A stretch of DNA of 64,000 bases from IDS-8 sp040902105 (GTDB taxonomy: Bacteria > Pseudomonadota > Gammaproteobacteria > Steroidobacterales > Woeseiaceae), in contig JBBDXW010000026.1 of assembly GCA_040902105.1 (NCBI GenBank), positions 1 to 64,000 of the forward strand, in the 5' to 3' direction. Positions within the stretch are counted from its first letter, which is position 1. The number at the start of each line of letters is the position of its first letter. This document shows, piece after piece, positions 55,087 to 63,039 of this stretch. A model generated the notes under the pieces. That model saw only the letters and a list, made by a program, of their open reading frames with translations. It had not been told where the DNA came from and ran no database searches. Made by a program: the position numbers and the translations under genes.

Positions 55087-56733
55087 ATGTGCCGCTCGGC
55101 AAGCGCACGGCGTTCGAACCTGACTGACGGGGGTAAAGTCGTTCCCGGCGGTTCCGCGGCCACTCTCGCGGCCGGCCGAAACAGGCGTCGGCGTCGCAGC
55201 GGCGGCCGGTCGTTTAACGCAACGTTCCTGATCTGCTGCCTTGGCTCGTTGATGACTTCAAGTGCGTTCGCGACGCCGCAACAGCCGACGAGTTTCGGCC
55301 CGCAGAACCCTCCATACGTCGCGTCGCAGCCCATCGCCATCATCGGCGGTACACTGATCGATGCAACCGGTGCATCGCCACGGACCGGGCATACGGTGGT
55401 AATCGAGAACGGGCGCATCAAGGAGGTGGGTCCGTCCGCCTCGATCTCCATACCGGCCAATGCGCAGCGTTTCGACGCAAGCGGCATGACAGTGATGCCC
55501 GGATTGATCGCCTCGAACCAGCATATTCAGCTAAATCCTCTGCATCCCGCCCCCGTTACCGATTTGCCGTTTGCTGAACTGGTGGACCGCTGGGAAGCGA
55601 ACTTCGCCGAGATGCCGCGCAAGGCCTATATTTACCTGATGCAGGGCGTGACCACGATGCGGCAGACAAGCGGGCCGCGAAAGCGAATCCTGCCGGTCAA
55701 GAAGAAAATCGATGCCGGTGAAATCCCCGGGCCGCGAATCATGCTCGGTGGCGCCCTGATCAAGAGTCCGCAAGCCTTCGACGCTGATATCAAGAGAAAC
55801 CAGACTCCAGCCGATGCTGTCGATTGGCTCCGTAATGAATTCGCATGGTTCGTCGTCGACGATATCGAGCAGGACCTCGACGCGCTTGCCGGCGAAGACT
55901 ACAACTTCTGGAAGATTTCGTTTTCCCGTGAACCCTTTGACGGCAAGAACGATTTCACGGATGCAGAAGTCAGGCGGATAATCGAAAAGGCTCGCGAGGC
56001 CGGGAAAAAAGTCGACATTCACGCCAACTCTTCGCCCGAGGGTTATGCGCGCCTGTTGAAGTTCGACTTCGACACGCTCGAGCATCCGTTCACAACCGAT
56101 TTCATTCAGGATGAGCAGACGATTGCCGGTTTTGCACGCAAGGGCATCATTATCGACACCTTGCTGCGTGTGCGTGTCGCGGGAGCGGAATATGCCAGCG
56201 ACCCGAACCGCTTCGCGGAGTCCAGCTTCATCATGTCAATGGCGCCAGAGGAATACCGACTACTGATGAGGTACCGGGACAAGATGCTCTTTAATCTGAG
56301 AAATCCTTCTCAACGCGGCCTTTCGATTTATGACAAGCGTTCGACAAACCTCGACGCTTTCGGGATGTCCGGACCATCCTACGACGATCAACAGAAGGGC
56401 CGGGAAATTGCCCGAGAGAACATGCGTCGATTCATTAACGCGAACGTGAAGTTTTCGATGGGTACCGATGCGCCGACATTCCTGAACTTCCTGCAGGACG
56501 ATCCGAACGCTACCGAATTGGCCTATATGGTCGAGCTAGGCATGTCGCCCATGGATGCGATCATCGCAGGAACACGAAACGGCGCCGAAGCCCTTGGAAT
56601 GCTCGAAGACCTTGGCACTATCGAAAAAGGAAAAATCGCCGACGTTATCGTCGTCGCCGGTGATCCGTTGAAATCAATGCAGGCAATGAAACGGGTCGCC
56701 GTCGTTATCAAGGATGGCGTCCGGTACAAGTAA
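55087..56733 (+). CDS. Exported amidohydrolase, family A copy 3 (N-x-H variant)
   Basis: A protein of about 548 residues, the most diverged family A member. GGGGGA eight bases upstream supports ATG 55087; a long basic leader precedes the hydrophobic segment FNATFLICCLGSLMTSSAFA, so ATG 55252 is possible. The strand-1 motif is MPGLIASNQHIQLN: N144 replaces the first His, and H146 is kept, as in copies 1 and 2. K in FWKI, DIHANSSPEG, TLEHPF and MGTDAPTF complete the pattern. The linker MRQTSGPRKRILPVKKKIDAG is shared. It is on the plus strand with the metallo-hydrolase, amidohydrolase-2 and family B copy 3, probably one operon. Confidence 0.88.
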   Translation: MCRSASARRSNLTDGGKVVPGGSAATLAAGRNRRRRRSGGRSFNATFLICCLGSLMTSSAFATPQQPTSFGPQNPPYVASQPIAIIGGTLIDATGASPRTGHTVVIENGRIKEVGPSASISIPANAQRFDASGMTVMPGLIASNQHIQLNPLHPAPVTDLPFAELVDRWEANFAEMPRKAYIYLMQGVTTMRQTSGPRKRILPVKKKIDAGEIPGPRIMLGGALIKSPQAFDADIKRNQTPADAVDWLRNEFAWFVVDDIEQDLDALAGEDYNFWKISFSREPFDGKNDFTDAEVRRIIEKAREAGKKVDIHANSSPEGYARLLKFDFDTLEHPFTTDFIQDEQTIAGFARKGIIIDTLLRVRVAGAEYASDPNRFAESSFIMSMAPEEYRLLMRYRDKMLFNLRNPSQRGLSIYDKRSTNLDAFGMSGPSYDDQQKGREIARENMRRFINANVKFSMGTDAPTFLNFLQDDPNATELAYMVELGMSPMDAIIAGTRNGAEALGMLEDLGTIEKGKIADVIVVAGDPLKSMQAMKRVAVVIKDGVRYK

Positions 56734-56769
56734 ATTGACGTCATCCATACCCGCCAGTCAATATCCGCC

Positions 56770-58044
56770 GTGACGACCTTGTCCAGATCGGCTGTGGTCC
56801 TGCTGCAATTTATCGCTTTCGCAGCTCATGCGGAGCCCGATAAACTCCTTACACCTCTGGGGCCTGCTGAACAACCGTCTTTTGCCGAGACGCGCGAGCC
56901 CATTACCGAGTTAGGTCGCGAGCGCTCCTACTATCTGGCGGGTAGCGAAGAACTCGGGAAGCAAGAGATGCGAGTTATTGCCCTCGGGTCCGGCATGCCC
57001 CAGATTCAGCGAAGGCAGGCGTCGGCATGCTGGTTCGTGGAACTCGCAAATGGGGACTCCTTCATCTTCGATATAGGCAGCGGCTGTACGGCCAACATGT
57101 CTTTGCTTGAACTACCCTGGGATACGTTTACAAAGGTGTTTATTACCCATCTGCACTCCGATCACTTCGGCGACTTGCCAACGTTGCTGGCGGGTGGTTG
57201 GCAGATGGGACGCAGCATACCCATCGAGGTCTGGGGTCCCAGCGGCCTCACCCCGGAATTGGGCACAAAGGCCGCCATAGAGCATCTGCTCGGCATGTTT
57301 CGCTGGGAATATGTCTCCAAGCGAGGTCGAGCACCAATGTCTTCGTACGCTATCAAAGTGCATGAATTCGACTACGCCAGGGAGCAGATCGTATACGACC
57401 GCAATGGCGTAACTATCAGGTCCTGGCCGGCCGTCCATGTAATGGACGGGCCCGTTAGTTACAGTCTCGAGTGGAATGGCCTGAAGTTTGCTTATTCCGG
57501 AGACACCACGGCAAATAACTGGTTTCTCAAGAATGCGCGGAATTCCGATATCGTGGTTCACGAATGCTCGGATCCGGTCGAGGTCCTGATCAAGAGTCGC
57601 AATCATCTGCCGGAATCCGCGTGGATGATTGCGACGTCGGCACACACGCAGCCCGAACTGGCGGGCCAGCTCTTTGAGGCATTGCAACCGCGCATGGCTG
57701 TCTGCTTTCACTACGTCGACGACGGCATCGGTGCCACTCAGAATCTCTACGCCAGCGTCAGGAACCTTTATTCGGGACCATTATCGATCGCTCAGGATAT
57801 GATGGTCTGGAATGTTACAAGCGACTCAATTCGCGTCCGCAAGGTCGTTGGCGGCGAATACGCCTTTTCGCTGCCGAGAGGAAAAGAGCAGCCCGATCAA
57901 AGCAAACTGATCGAACCTTCAGATTGGCTCATTCAGGAGCGCATCGATCCGTCTGCCGCGTACAAGCGCGTGTTGGAGAATCTGGATCCTGAAATCCGGG
58001 ATCGCATTCTGGAGAAGGTACCGCCGGACAAGCTGCCGCAATAA
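56770..58044 (+). CDS. Exported metallo-beta-lactamase-fold hydrolase
   Basis: A 424-residue secreted hydrolase (signal SAVVLLQFIAFAAHAEP). The first frame codon is GTG 56770, without a clear ribosome site, so translation may depend on the upstream gene 36 bases away. H127-L-H129-S-D131-H132 (ITHLHSDHFGDLPTLL) is the dinuclear zinc motif, and further ligands lie in AVHVMDGPVSY, YSGDTTANN and VHECSD. The EVWGPSGLTPELGTKA segment is typical of the arylsulfatase/RNase Z-like branch rather than of lactamases. Its neighbours suggest hydrolysis of an ester, lactone or amide in the same pathway. Confidence 0.88.
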   Translation: MTTLSRSAVVLLQFIAFAAHAEPDKLLTPLGPAEQPSFAETREPITELGRERSYYLAGSEELGKQEMRVIALGSGMPQIQRRQASACWFVELANGDSFIFDIGSGCTANMSLLELPWDTFTKVFITHLHSDHFGDLPTLLAGGWQMGRSIPIEVWGPSGLTPELGTKAAIEHLLGMFRWEYVSKRGRAPMSSYAIKVHEFDYAREQIVYDRNGVTIRSWPAVHVMDGPVSYSLEWNGLKFAYSGDTTANNWFLKNARNSDIVVHECSDPVEVLIKSRNHLPESAWMIATSAHTQPELAGQLFEALQPRMAVCFHYVDDGIGATQNLYASVRNLYSGPLSIAQDMMVWNVTSDSIRVRKVVGGEYAFSLPRGKEQPDQSKLIEPSDWLIQERIDPSAAYKRVLENLDPEIRDRILEKVPPDKLPQ

Positions 58045-58125
58045 GCCCGATGCCATTTCGCCGACACCGCGCAATCCCGAACCCGCCCCCGCCTCCAACC
58101 ATAGCCTTTTGAGGAGAGCCTGATT

Positions 58126-59460
58126 ATGAAACGACGCCACTTTCTGAGTTCATTAGGTGCGGCAGGACCGCTGCTGCTCGTCGGCGGCTGCGCAAAGCCG
58201 GACCGGAGTGAAGGTACTGCTGATCCCGATGCATTTGCGTTCGACCTTTCGGGGATTGAAGCAATTGACACACATGTACACCCGCCGGCCCCCATGACCT
58301 TGTCTGAATCGTACGACAAGTGGAATTCTTCGTTTGTCAACGCCATGCTGCCGGGATACGAGTACGATGGCAAGGCGGCGCTTCGCGACAAACTGGAGGA
58401 CCGGTTCGAGGAACATTTGTACAGCATGCCCCGGCAGACGGGTTACTATAATTATGTTGCGAAGGCATACGGAGTTGCTCCCGACACCGAGAGCTTCGAT
58501 CAGGTCGTATCTGCGGGAATACAGCGGGGCTTCACCCCTTACATCAAGTCGATTCTGGACCGGGAGAACATCTCCTCTGTCGTTCTTGAGTCGCGAGAAG
58601 CAAGACCTCAAAGGCCGGACAGCGCAATACCGGCAGACAGGTTCGTGTGGACCTGTCCGATTGTCGACTTGATTCAACCAGGCTGGGCTTCAACCAAGGG
58701 TCTTTCATCGGCAGACGCCGTACGCAGGGCGATTTACGAATTCATGGAAGAGTCCGTGACCAACGGGTGCAGGGGCTTCAAAAGCTCGATTGCCTACTAC
58801 CGCCCGCTCGGAGTCGATATGGTCAGCGACAAGATGGCCAGTGAAGCGTTGCGCGAATTGCTTGACAACCCACCTTCTCAGAACGTGCCAGGCAGAAATG
58901 TACCGGACTATCAGACGGCGGAACTCAAGACCGCGTTTCGTAACTACCAGGACCATTTGCTAAGACACATCTTCATCAAGGCGGGCGAGTTGAAAGCGCC
59001 CGTCGTCATTCATACTGCCGTCGCGTTGCATCCAGCCCTGAGATTCGAGTTCAACAGTCCCGTGGAGTTGCATCATATTTTCCTGGACGACGAGATCAAG
59101 CGGGTGGAAACCCAGTTCGTGCTGATCCACACGGGCTATCCCTACCACGATCACGTCGCAGCCATGCTCAGCCAGTTTCCCAACGTGTACACGGATGTAT
59201 CTTTTTACTCGAAGTTTCCTGGCGTTCTGGAAGAGACTCTACGGGCGTTTCTCGCGCTGGCACCCAGCGAAAAAGTCATGCATGGAAGCGACTCGAACAA
59301 TGTGCCGGAAGAGATCGGATACTGCGCATGGAATACCCGGCATGTACTGGGCAGGGTACTGACAGACTACCAAGCGCACTATGGCTGGTCTCGGCGGGAC
59401 TGTGAGGTGATAGCGAACAACGTATTGCACGAAAACGCCAGGAGGGTGTTCAAAATCTAA
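58126..59460 (+). CDS. Exported amidohydrolase-2 family protein (lipoprotein or Tat-like)
   Basis: A 444-residue hydrolase of the amidohydrolase-2 branch. GAGGAGAG eight bases before ATG 58126 is a strong ribosome site. The leader MKRRHFLSSLGAAGPLLLVGGCAKPD has both a twin-arginine-like RR and a lipobox (VGGC), so export as a lipoprotein is likely. EAIDTHVHPPAP supplies the H-x-H pair; VVIHTAVALHP and VLIHTGYPYHDHV supply further His ligands, and MHGSDSNN the late Asp. In this branch ring opening, decarboxylation or peptide-like hydrolysis are known. It follows the MBL gene by 81 bases. Confidence 0.88.
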   Translation: MKRRHFLSSLGAAGPLLLVGGCAKPDRSEGTADPDAFAFDLSGIEAIDTHVHPPAPMTLSESYDKWNSSFVNAMLPGYEYDGKAALRDKLEDRFEEHLYSMPRQTGYYNYVAKAYGVAPDTESFDQVVSAGIQRGFTPYIKSILDRENISSVVLESREARPQRPDSAIPADRFVWTCPIVDLIQPGWASTKGLSSADAVRRAIYEFMEESVTNGCRGFKSSIAYYRPLGVDMVSDKMASEALRELLDNPPSQNVPGRNVPDYQTAELKTAFRNYQDHLLRHIFIKAGELKAPVVIHTAVALHPALRFEFNSPVELHHIFLDDEIKRVETQFVLIHTGYPYHDHVAAMLSQFPNVYTDVSFYSKFPGVLEETLRAFLALAPSEKVMHGSDSNNVPEEIGYCAWNTRHVLGRVLTDYQAHYGWSRRDCEVIANNVLHENARRVFKI

Positions 59461-59603
59461 GGGCCGCGAGACGTCTTCGCATCTGTACGGGGAAGAGAGA
59501 AGCAGGGCGGGGATTCTTACAGGAGCTTGTCCGTTTCACTTGCCCTTATGACGGTGGGCAGATGCGCGACCAATTCGATGTTGCAACGTTGACGGAGCTG
59601 ATG

Positions 59604-60989
59604 ATGAAGCAACCAATCAAATACGGCGTACTGGTTCACATCGCTTGCATCGGTACAATCACCATGCTGCCGCCGCACACATTTGCCGCAGATCCGACGG
59701 ATACGACGTTCTCGACCACCGCCGACCCCAGGCGCGTTCGAATTCCAACGGTATCCAGCGAAGCAGACCCGATCATCGTGCTCAAGGGCGGCACCCTCAT
59801 CGATGGAACGGGGTCCGGGCCAACTGCTGACATGGTTCTCGTAATTCAGGGAAGTCGTATTCTGGAGGCAGGGCCGGCGAACGAAGTGGAGATGCCGCAA
59901 GGCGAATTTCCAATCATCGACGTATCGGGCCTTTACGTCATACCCGGCCTGATCGACCTGCACATTCACCTTGCGCAGCAATGGAAAGCCGATGACTCCA
60001 GGTATGTAGATTCTGACGCGGCGGCCGCCATCAGAGGTATACGGAAACTTTCTGCGCTCCTGGATGGCGGAATCACCACAGTCAGGGATGTCGGTACCCG
60101 GAATGACGTAGCGCTCAAGGTGAAAGAGGCCGTTGAGCGAAGAATCTTCGAAGGGCCGCGGGTCTACTCGGCCGGGAAGGGCATTCTCGCAAGAGGCGGT
60201 CATGGCGATGAGATTCGATCGGGAGCTTCGGAGGCAAGCAAGGGTACAATTCACAGCGGTGGCCCGTACGGCCGCGTTGCCAACGGCGCCACGGACTGGA
60301 CGTTGGCGGTACGGGAACAGATTCGTGAGAACGCCGATCTGATTAAATTGTTTGCACCATTTTCTCGAGACGAGGTGTCGGCGGCCGTCACGGAAGCTCA
60401 CATGCAGGGATTCCGCGTAACTGTCGACGCATTCGGGAAATATACGACGTGGGCCGTCGAGGCCGGCGCAGACAGCATAGAGCATACGCTGGCGACACCG
60501 GACGAGGCAATTGAACTAATGCACAAGCATGGTACGGCGCTGGTGCCGACATTGACGACCTATCATACGTTGTTGACCGAAGGGATTGCGTCCGCCGGGG
60601 TTCCGCCAGGCGGCTACTATCACGATCTCCATCGGAGCTTCGACATGACTCACGAAGGTAACTTGCAGGTTGTGCGTAAGGCGCATGAAGCAGGAGTGAA
60701 GATCGGAGTTGGCACTGACATGGGATTCGCCGGGGAGGAGCACTATCCCGGCGCTTACTTTGTCGAGATGGCCTTTCTGAAGGATGCAGGGCTGGACGAT
60801 GCGGACGTACTGGCCAGCGCCACCCGTATCGCGGCGGAAATCCTTGGCATGGAGGACAGGCTCGGAACACTTGAAAAGGGAAAACTTGCCGACGTCCTGG
60901 TTGTGCGGGCCAATCCGTTGGTAAACATTCAGAACGTCAAGGAGATCGAACTGGTTATTGCGAATGGGCGAGTCGTGCGCAGGCGCTAA
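59604..60989 (+). CDS. Exported amidohydrolase, family B copy 3 (strand-5 Asp variant)
   Basis: A 461-residue paralogue, exactly as long as copy 2 with the chosen start. GGAG six bases before ATG 59604 decides it over ATG 59562 and 59601. The signal is VLVHIACIGTITMLPPHTFAA. The strand-1 motif is PGLIDLHIHL (H120, H122); K248 (ADLIKL), RVTVDAFG with D275 in the strand-5 place, H294 (SIEHTL) and IGVGTDMGF follow. The stretch RDVGTRNDVALKVKEAVERR is nearly identical to copy 2. It closes the plus-strand operon, 10 bases from the convergent MFS gene. Confidence 0.88.
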   Translation: MKQPIKYGVLVHIACIGTITMLPPHTFAADPTDTTFSTTADPRRVRIPTVSSEADPIIVLKGGTLIDGTGSGPTADMVLVIQGSRILEAGPANEVEMPQGEFPIIDVSGLYVIPGLIDLHIHLAQQWKADDSRYVDSDAAAAIRGIRKLSALLDGGITTVRDVGTRNDVALKVKEAVERRIFEGPRVYSAGKGILARGGHGDEIRSGASEASKGTIHSGGPYGRVANGATDWTLAVREQIRENADLIKLFAPFSRDEVSAAVTEAHMQGFRVTVDAFGKYTTWAVEAGADSIEHTLATPDEAIELMHKHGTALVPTLTTYHTLLTEGIASAGVPPGGYYHDLHRSFDMTHEGNLQVVRKAHEAGVKIGVGTDMGFAGEEHYPGAYFVEMAFLKDAGLDDADVLASATRIAAEILGMEDRLGTLEKGKLADVLVVRANPLVNIQNVKEIELVIANGRVVRRR

Positions 60990-60998
60990 CGAATCTGC

Positions 60999-62297
60999 TT
61001 ATGCTTTGTCGCGGATTGATTTGACCACAGTCTCGGTCGCGTCCGAGCTGAACACTATCGGCCGTACCTTCGGCATTAACGCATACAGAATCGCAAAGCC
61101 AGCGATGGGCATGATAGCCGCAAGGCAGAATACCGGCCAATACGAGAAGCTATCGACCAGCCAACCGGTAGCAAGCGTAAACAGCACACCACCGATCGCG
61201 CCACCGCTCCCGGACAGGCCGCTAAGCGAACCCACGGACGACGATGGAAGTATATCGGCCGGGAGGCCGACGAGCGTCGTCGCCCACATGCAGAGCGCGA
61301 ACGTCACCAGGCTGATTAGGAACAGGCACATCCATGCGTCGGGCGCAAGCGCGGCCGGGATCCCGAGCAAGCTGCCGAAGGTACCGATCGCGAGGACTGA
61401 GTGGCGTGCCAGCGTCAGGCTACCGCTCCGGCGGAACAACCAGCTCGATAACCAGCCCCCGGCAAGCGTCCCCGCTGCGCCCGTCAGGAATGGGATCCAG
61501 GCGCTGGCGCCGATCTCCTCGAGGCTGAAGCCACGCGCGTCATGCAAATAGGCAGGCAGCCAGAAGACATAGAACCACCAGACGGGGGCAACCATGAAAT
61601 TGCACAGAATTACTGCCCACGCTTCGCGCTTCCGAAGCAACACAAGGGCCGGGCGGCGCGGCGCCTTCGGCTTCGCGAGTGGATCGTCAGTGATCAAACG
61701 CCGCTCCTCGGCGCCGATTCGAGGGTGCTGCTCCGGCAGGTAATAAAGCCGTAGCCATAACACCATCCAGATTAACCCTACTGCGCCGGTTAACACAAAG
61801 GCGGCTCGCCAACCAAACGCGATCGTCAGGAATGCGACAATTGGCGCTGCGATAAGCGTACCGATTGGCGTGCCCGCCGCAAAGATTCCGGTCGCCATCG
61901 CCCGCTCCCGTGCAGGGAACCACTCGGAGATACCCCGAAGTGCCGCCGGAACGGCCCCACCTTCGGCGAACCCCAGGAGAAAGCGGCACAGCGCCAGGCT
62001 GAGCGGGCCCAGAACCAATGCGTGCATGAGACCTGCAACCGACCAACTGGCAATGAATAGCGCGAACGCGACACGCGTGCCCAAGCGATCTACCACGATG
62101 CCCAGCGCTGTATAGCCGATCGTGTACGCGACGAGAAAAGACGTGACGAGGTATGAGTACTCCGCGTTAGTCAGATCAAATTGCTCTCGAAGCAACGACG
62201 CGTTGATTGACAGCACCTGACGATCGACATAGGAGATCACCGAGGCGAAAAACAGCATCGTAACAATCACCCAGCGGAGATTCGGAATGATCTTCAT
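60999..62297 (-). CDS. MFS transporter of the anion:cation symporter (ACS) type
   Basis: A 432-residue carrier with twelve hydrophobic helices. The opening LRWVIVTMLFFASVISYVDRQVLSI and the motif ARERAMATGIFAAGTPIGTLIAAPIVAFLTIAFGWRAAFV match hexuronate/tartrate-type ACS carriers. It probably imports a sugar acid or other organic anion with protons or sodium. ATG 62297 is the natural start. It lies 115 bases after the DUF3830 gene in the same direction and may be the importer for products of the amidohydrolase encoded further upstream. Confidence 0.92.
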   Translation of the reverse strand: MKIIPNLRWVIVTMLFFASVISYVDRQVLSINASLLREQFDLTNAEYSYLVTSFLVAYTIGYTALGIVVDRLGTRVAFALFIASWSVAGLMHALVLGPLSLALCRFLLGFAEGGAVPAALRGISEWFPARERAMATGIFAAGTPIGTLIAAPIVAFLTIAFGWRAAFVLTGAVGLIWMVLWLRLYYLPEQHPRIGAEERRLITDDPLAKPKAPRRPALVLLRKREAWAVILCNFMVAPVWWFYVFWLPAYLHDARGFSLEEIGASAWIPFLTGAAGTLAGGWLSSWLFRRSGSLTLARHSVLAIGTFGSLLGIPAALAPDAWMCLFLISLVTFALCMWATTLVGLPADILPSSSVGSLSGLSGSGGAIGGVLFTLATGWLVDSFSYWPVFCLAAIMPIAGFAILYALMPKVRPIVFSSDATETVVKSIRDKA

Positions 62298-62412
62298 ACG
62301 GTCATCGAGCCAAAGTTACCGACGCAAACGCCTGAGTATTGCGCACAGCACGATGTCTTAGACGGTGCGCTTGGGCAGCGAATGGCTGATAACGGTTTAG
62401 AGCGACTCCGAA

Positions 62413-62895
62413 CTAGACCGGCCCGATTGTAAGTTTACAAGCACCGTTATTCCGGATCTTTTCAAGCGACGTTTTTGCGTAGAGCAAATCGTCCGCAACT
62501 ATTTCAGCGCAGATATTAGCCATCAACCAACCGAATGGAAAAAGCAGACGGCCGCCATCGCCATAGAACACGCCCAGGTCAAAGAAAACGCCGGGCGGAA
62601 GTCCTTTGATGCTTCCCGCACTGATACATGTGAGCGCCAGCTCCCCGGCTTTCGGATAGGAGGTAGCGTTCTCCAATGGAATTGCCGTCTTTGCCATTTC
62701 CGCGGGCAGCGCGTCGGACGCGAGCGGACAAGACAATTCGGGTCCTGTCCACATGGCGTGAATCGCATCGTAAGTCGAACGATTCTGCGCCAATCTCCAT
62801 AAAAGCTCCGCCGAACGAGGCGCCTTGTCATCCAATAGATGACAACGCGCAGACAGGCCTGACCGGGGTTCTGTGAGTCTGATGAATCTAGTCAT
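62413..62895 (-). CDS. DUF3830 (cyclophilin-like) protein
   Basis: A 160-residue cytoplasmic protein without a signal, beginning MTRFIRLTEPRSGLSARCHLLDDKAPRSAELLWRLA. The WTGPELSCPL segment and the glycine-rich end FYGDGGRLLFPFGWLMANICAEIV are the family pattern of DUF3830. Members have a cyclophilin-like fold and often sit beside amidase, hydantoinase or transporter genes; no catalytic role is established. Here it is between a family A amidohydrolase and the MFS carrier on the same strand. The exact role is unknown. Confidence 0.75.
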   Translation of the reverse strand: MTRFIRLTEPRSGLSARCHLLDDKAPRSAELLWRLAQNRSTYDAIHAMWTGPELSCPLASDALPAEMAKTAIPLENATSYPKAGELALTCISAGSIKGLPPGVFFDLGVFYGDGGRLLFPFGWLMANICAEIVADDLLYAKTSLEKIRNNGACKLTIGPV

Positions 62896-63039
62896 GAGTC
62901 ACGGCGCCCCCATCCACGATAATTTGACAGGCCAGGAGTACAGTTCAGCAATCCGTTACTGTTTTTTCGAACACCGTAAACCGGATCGACGAACCGAGGT
63001 TTCATCGGCATAAACGTGAGCATCGGGTTTCTAAACTTT

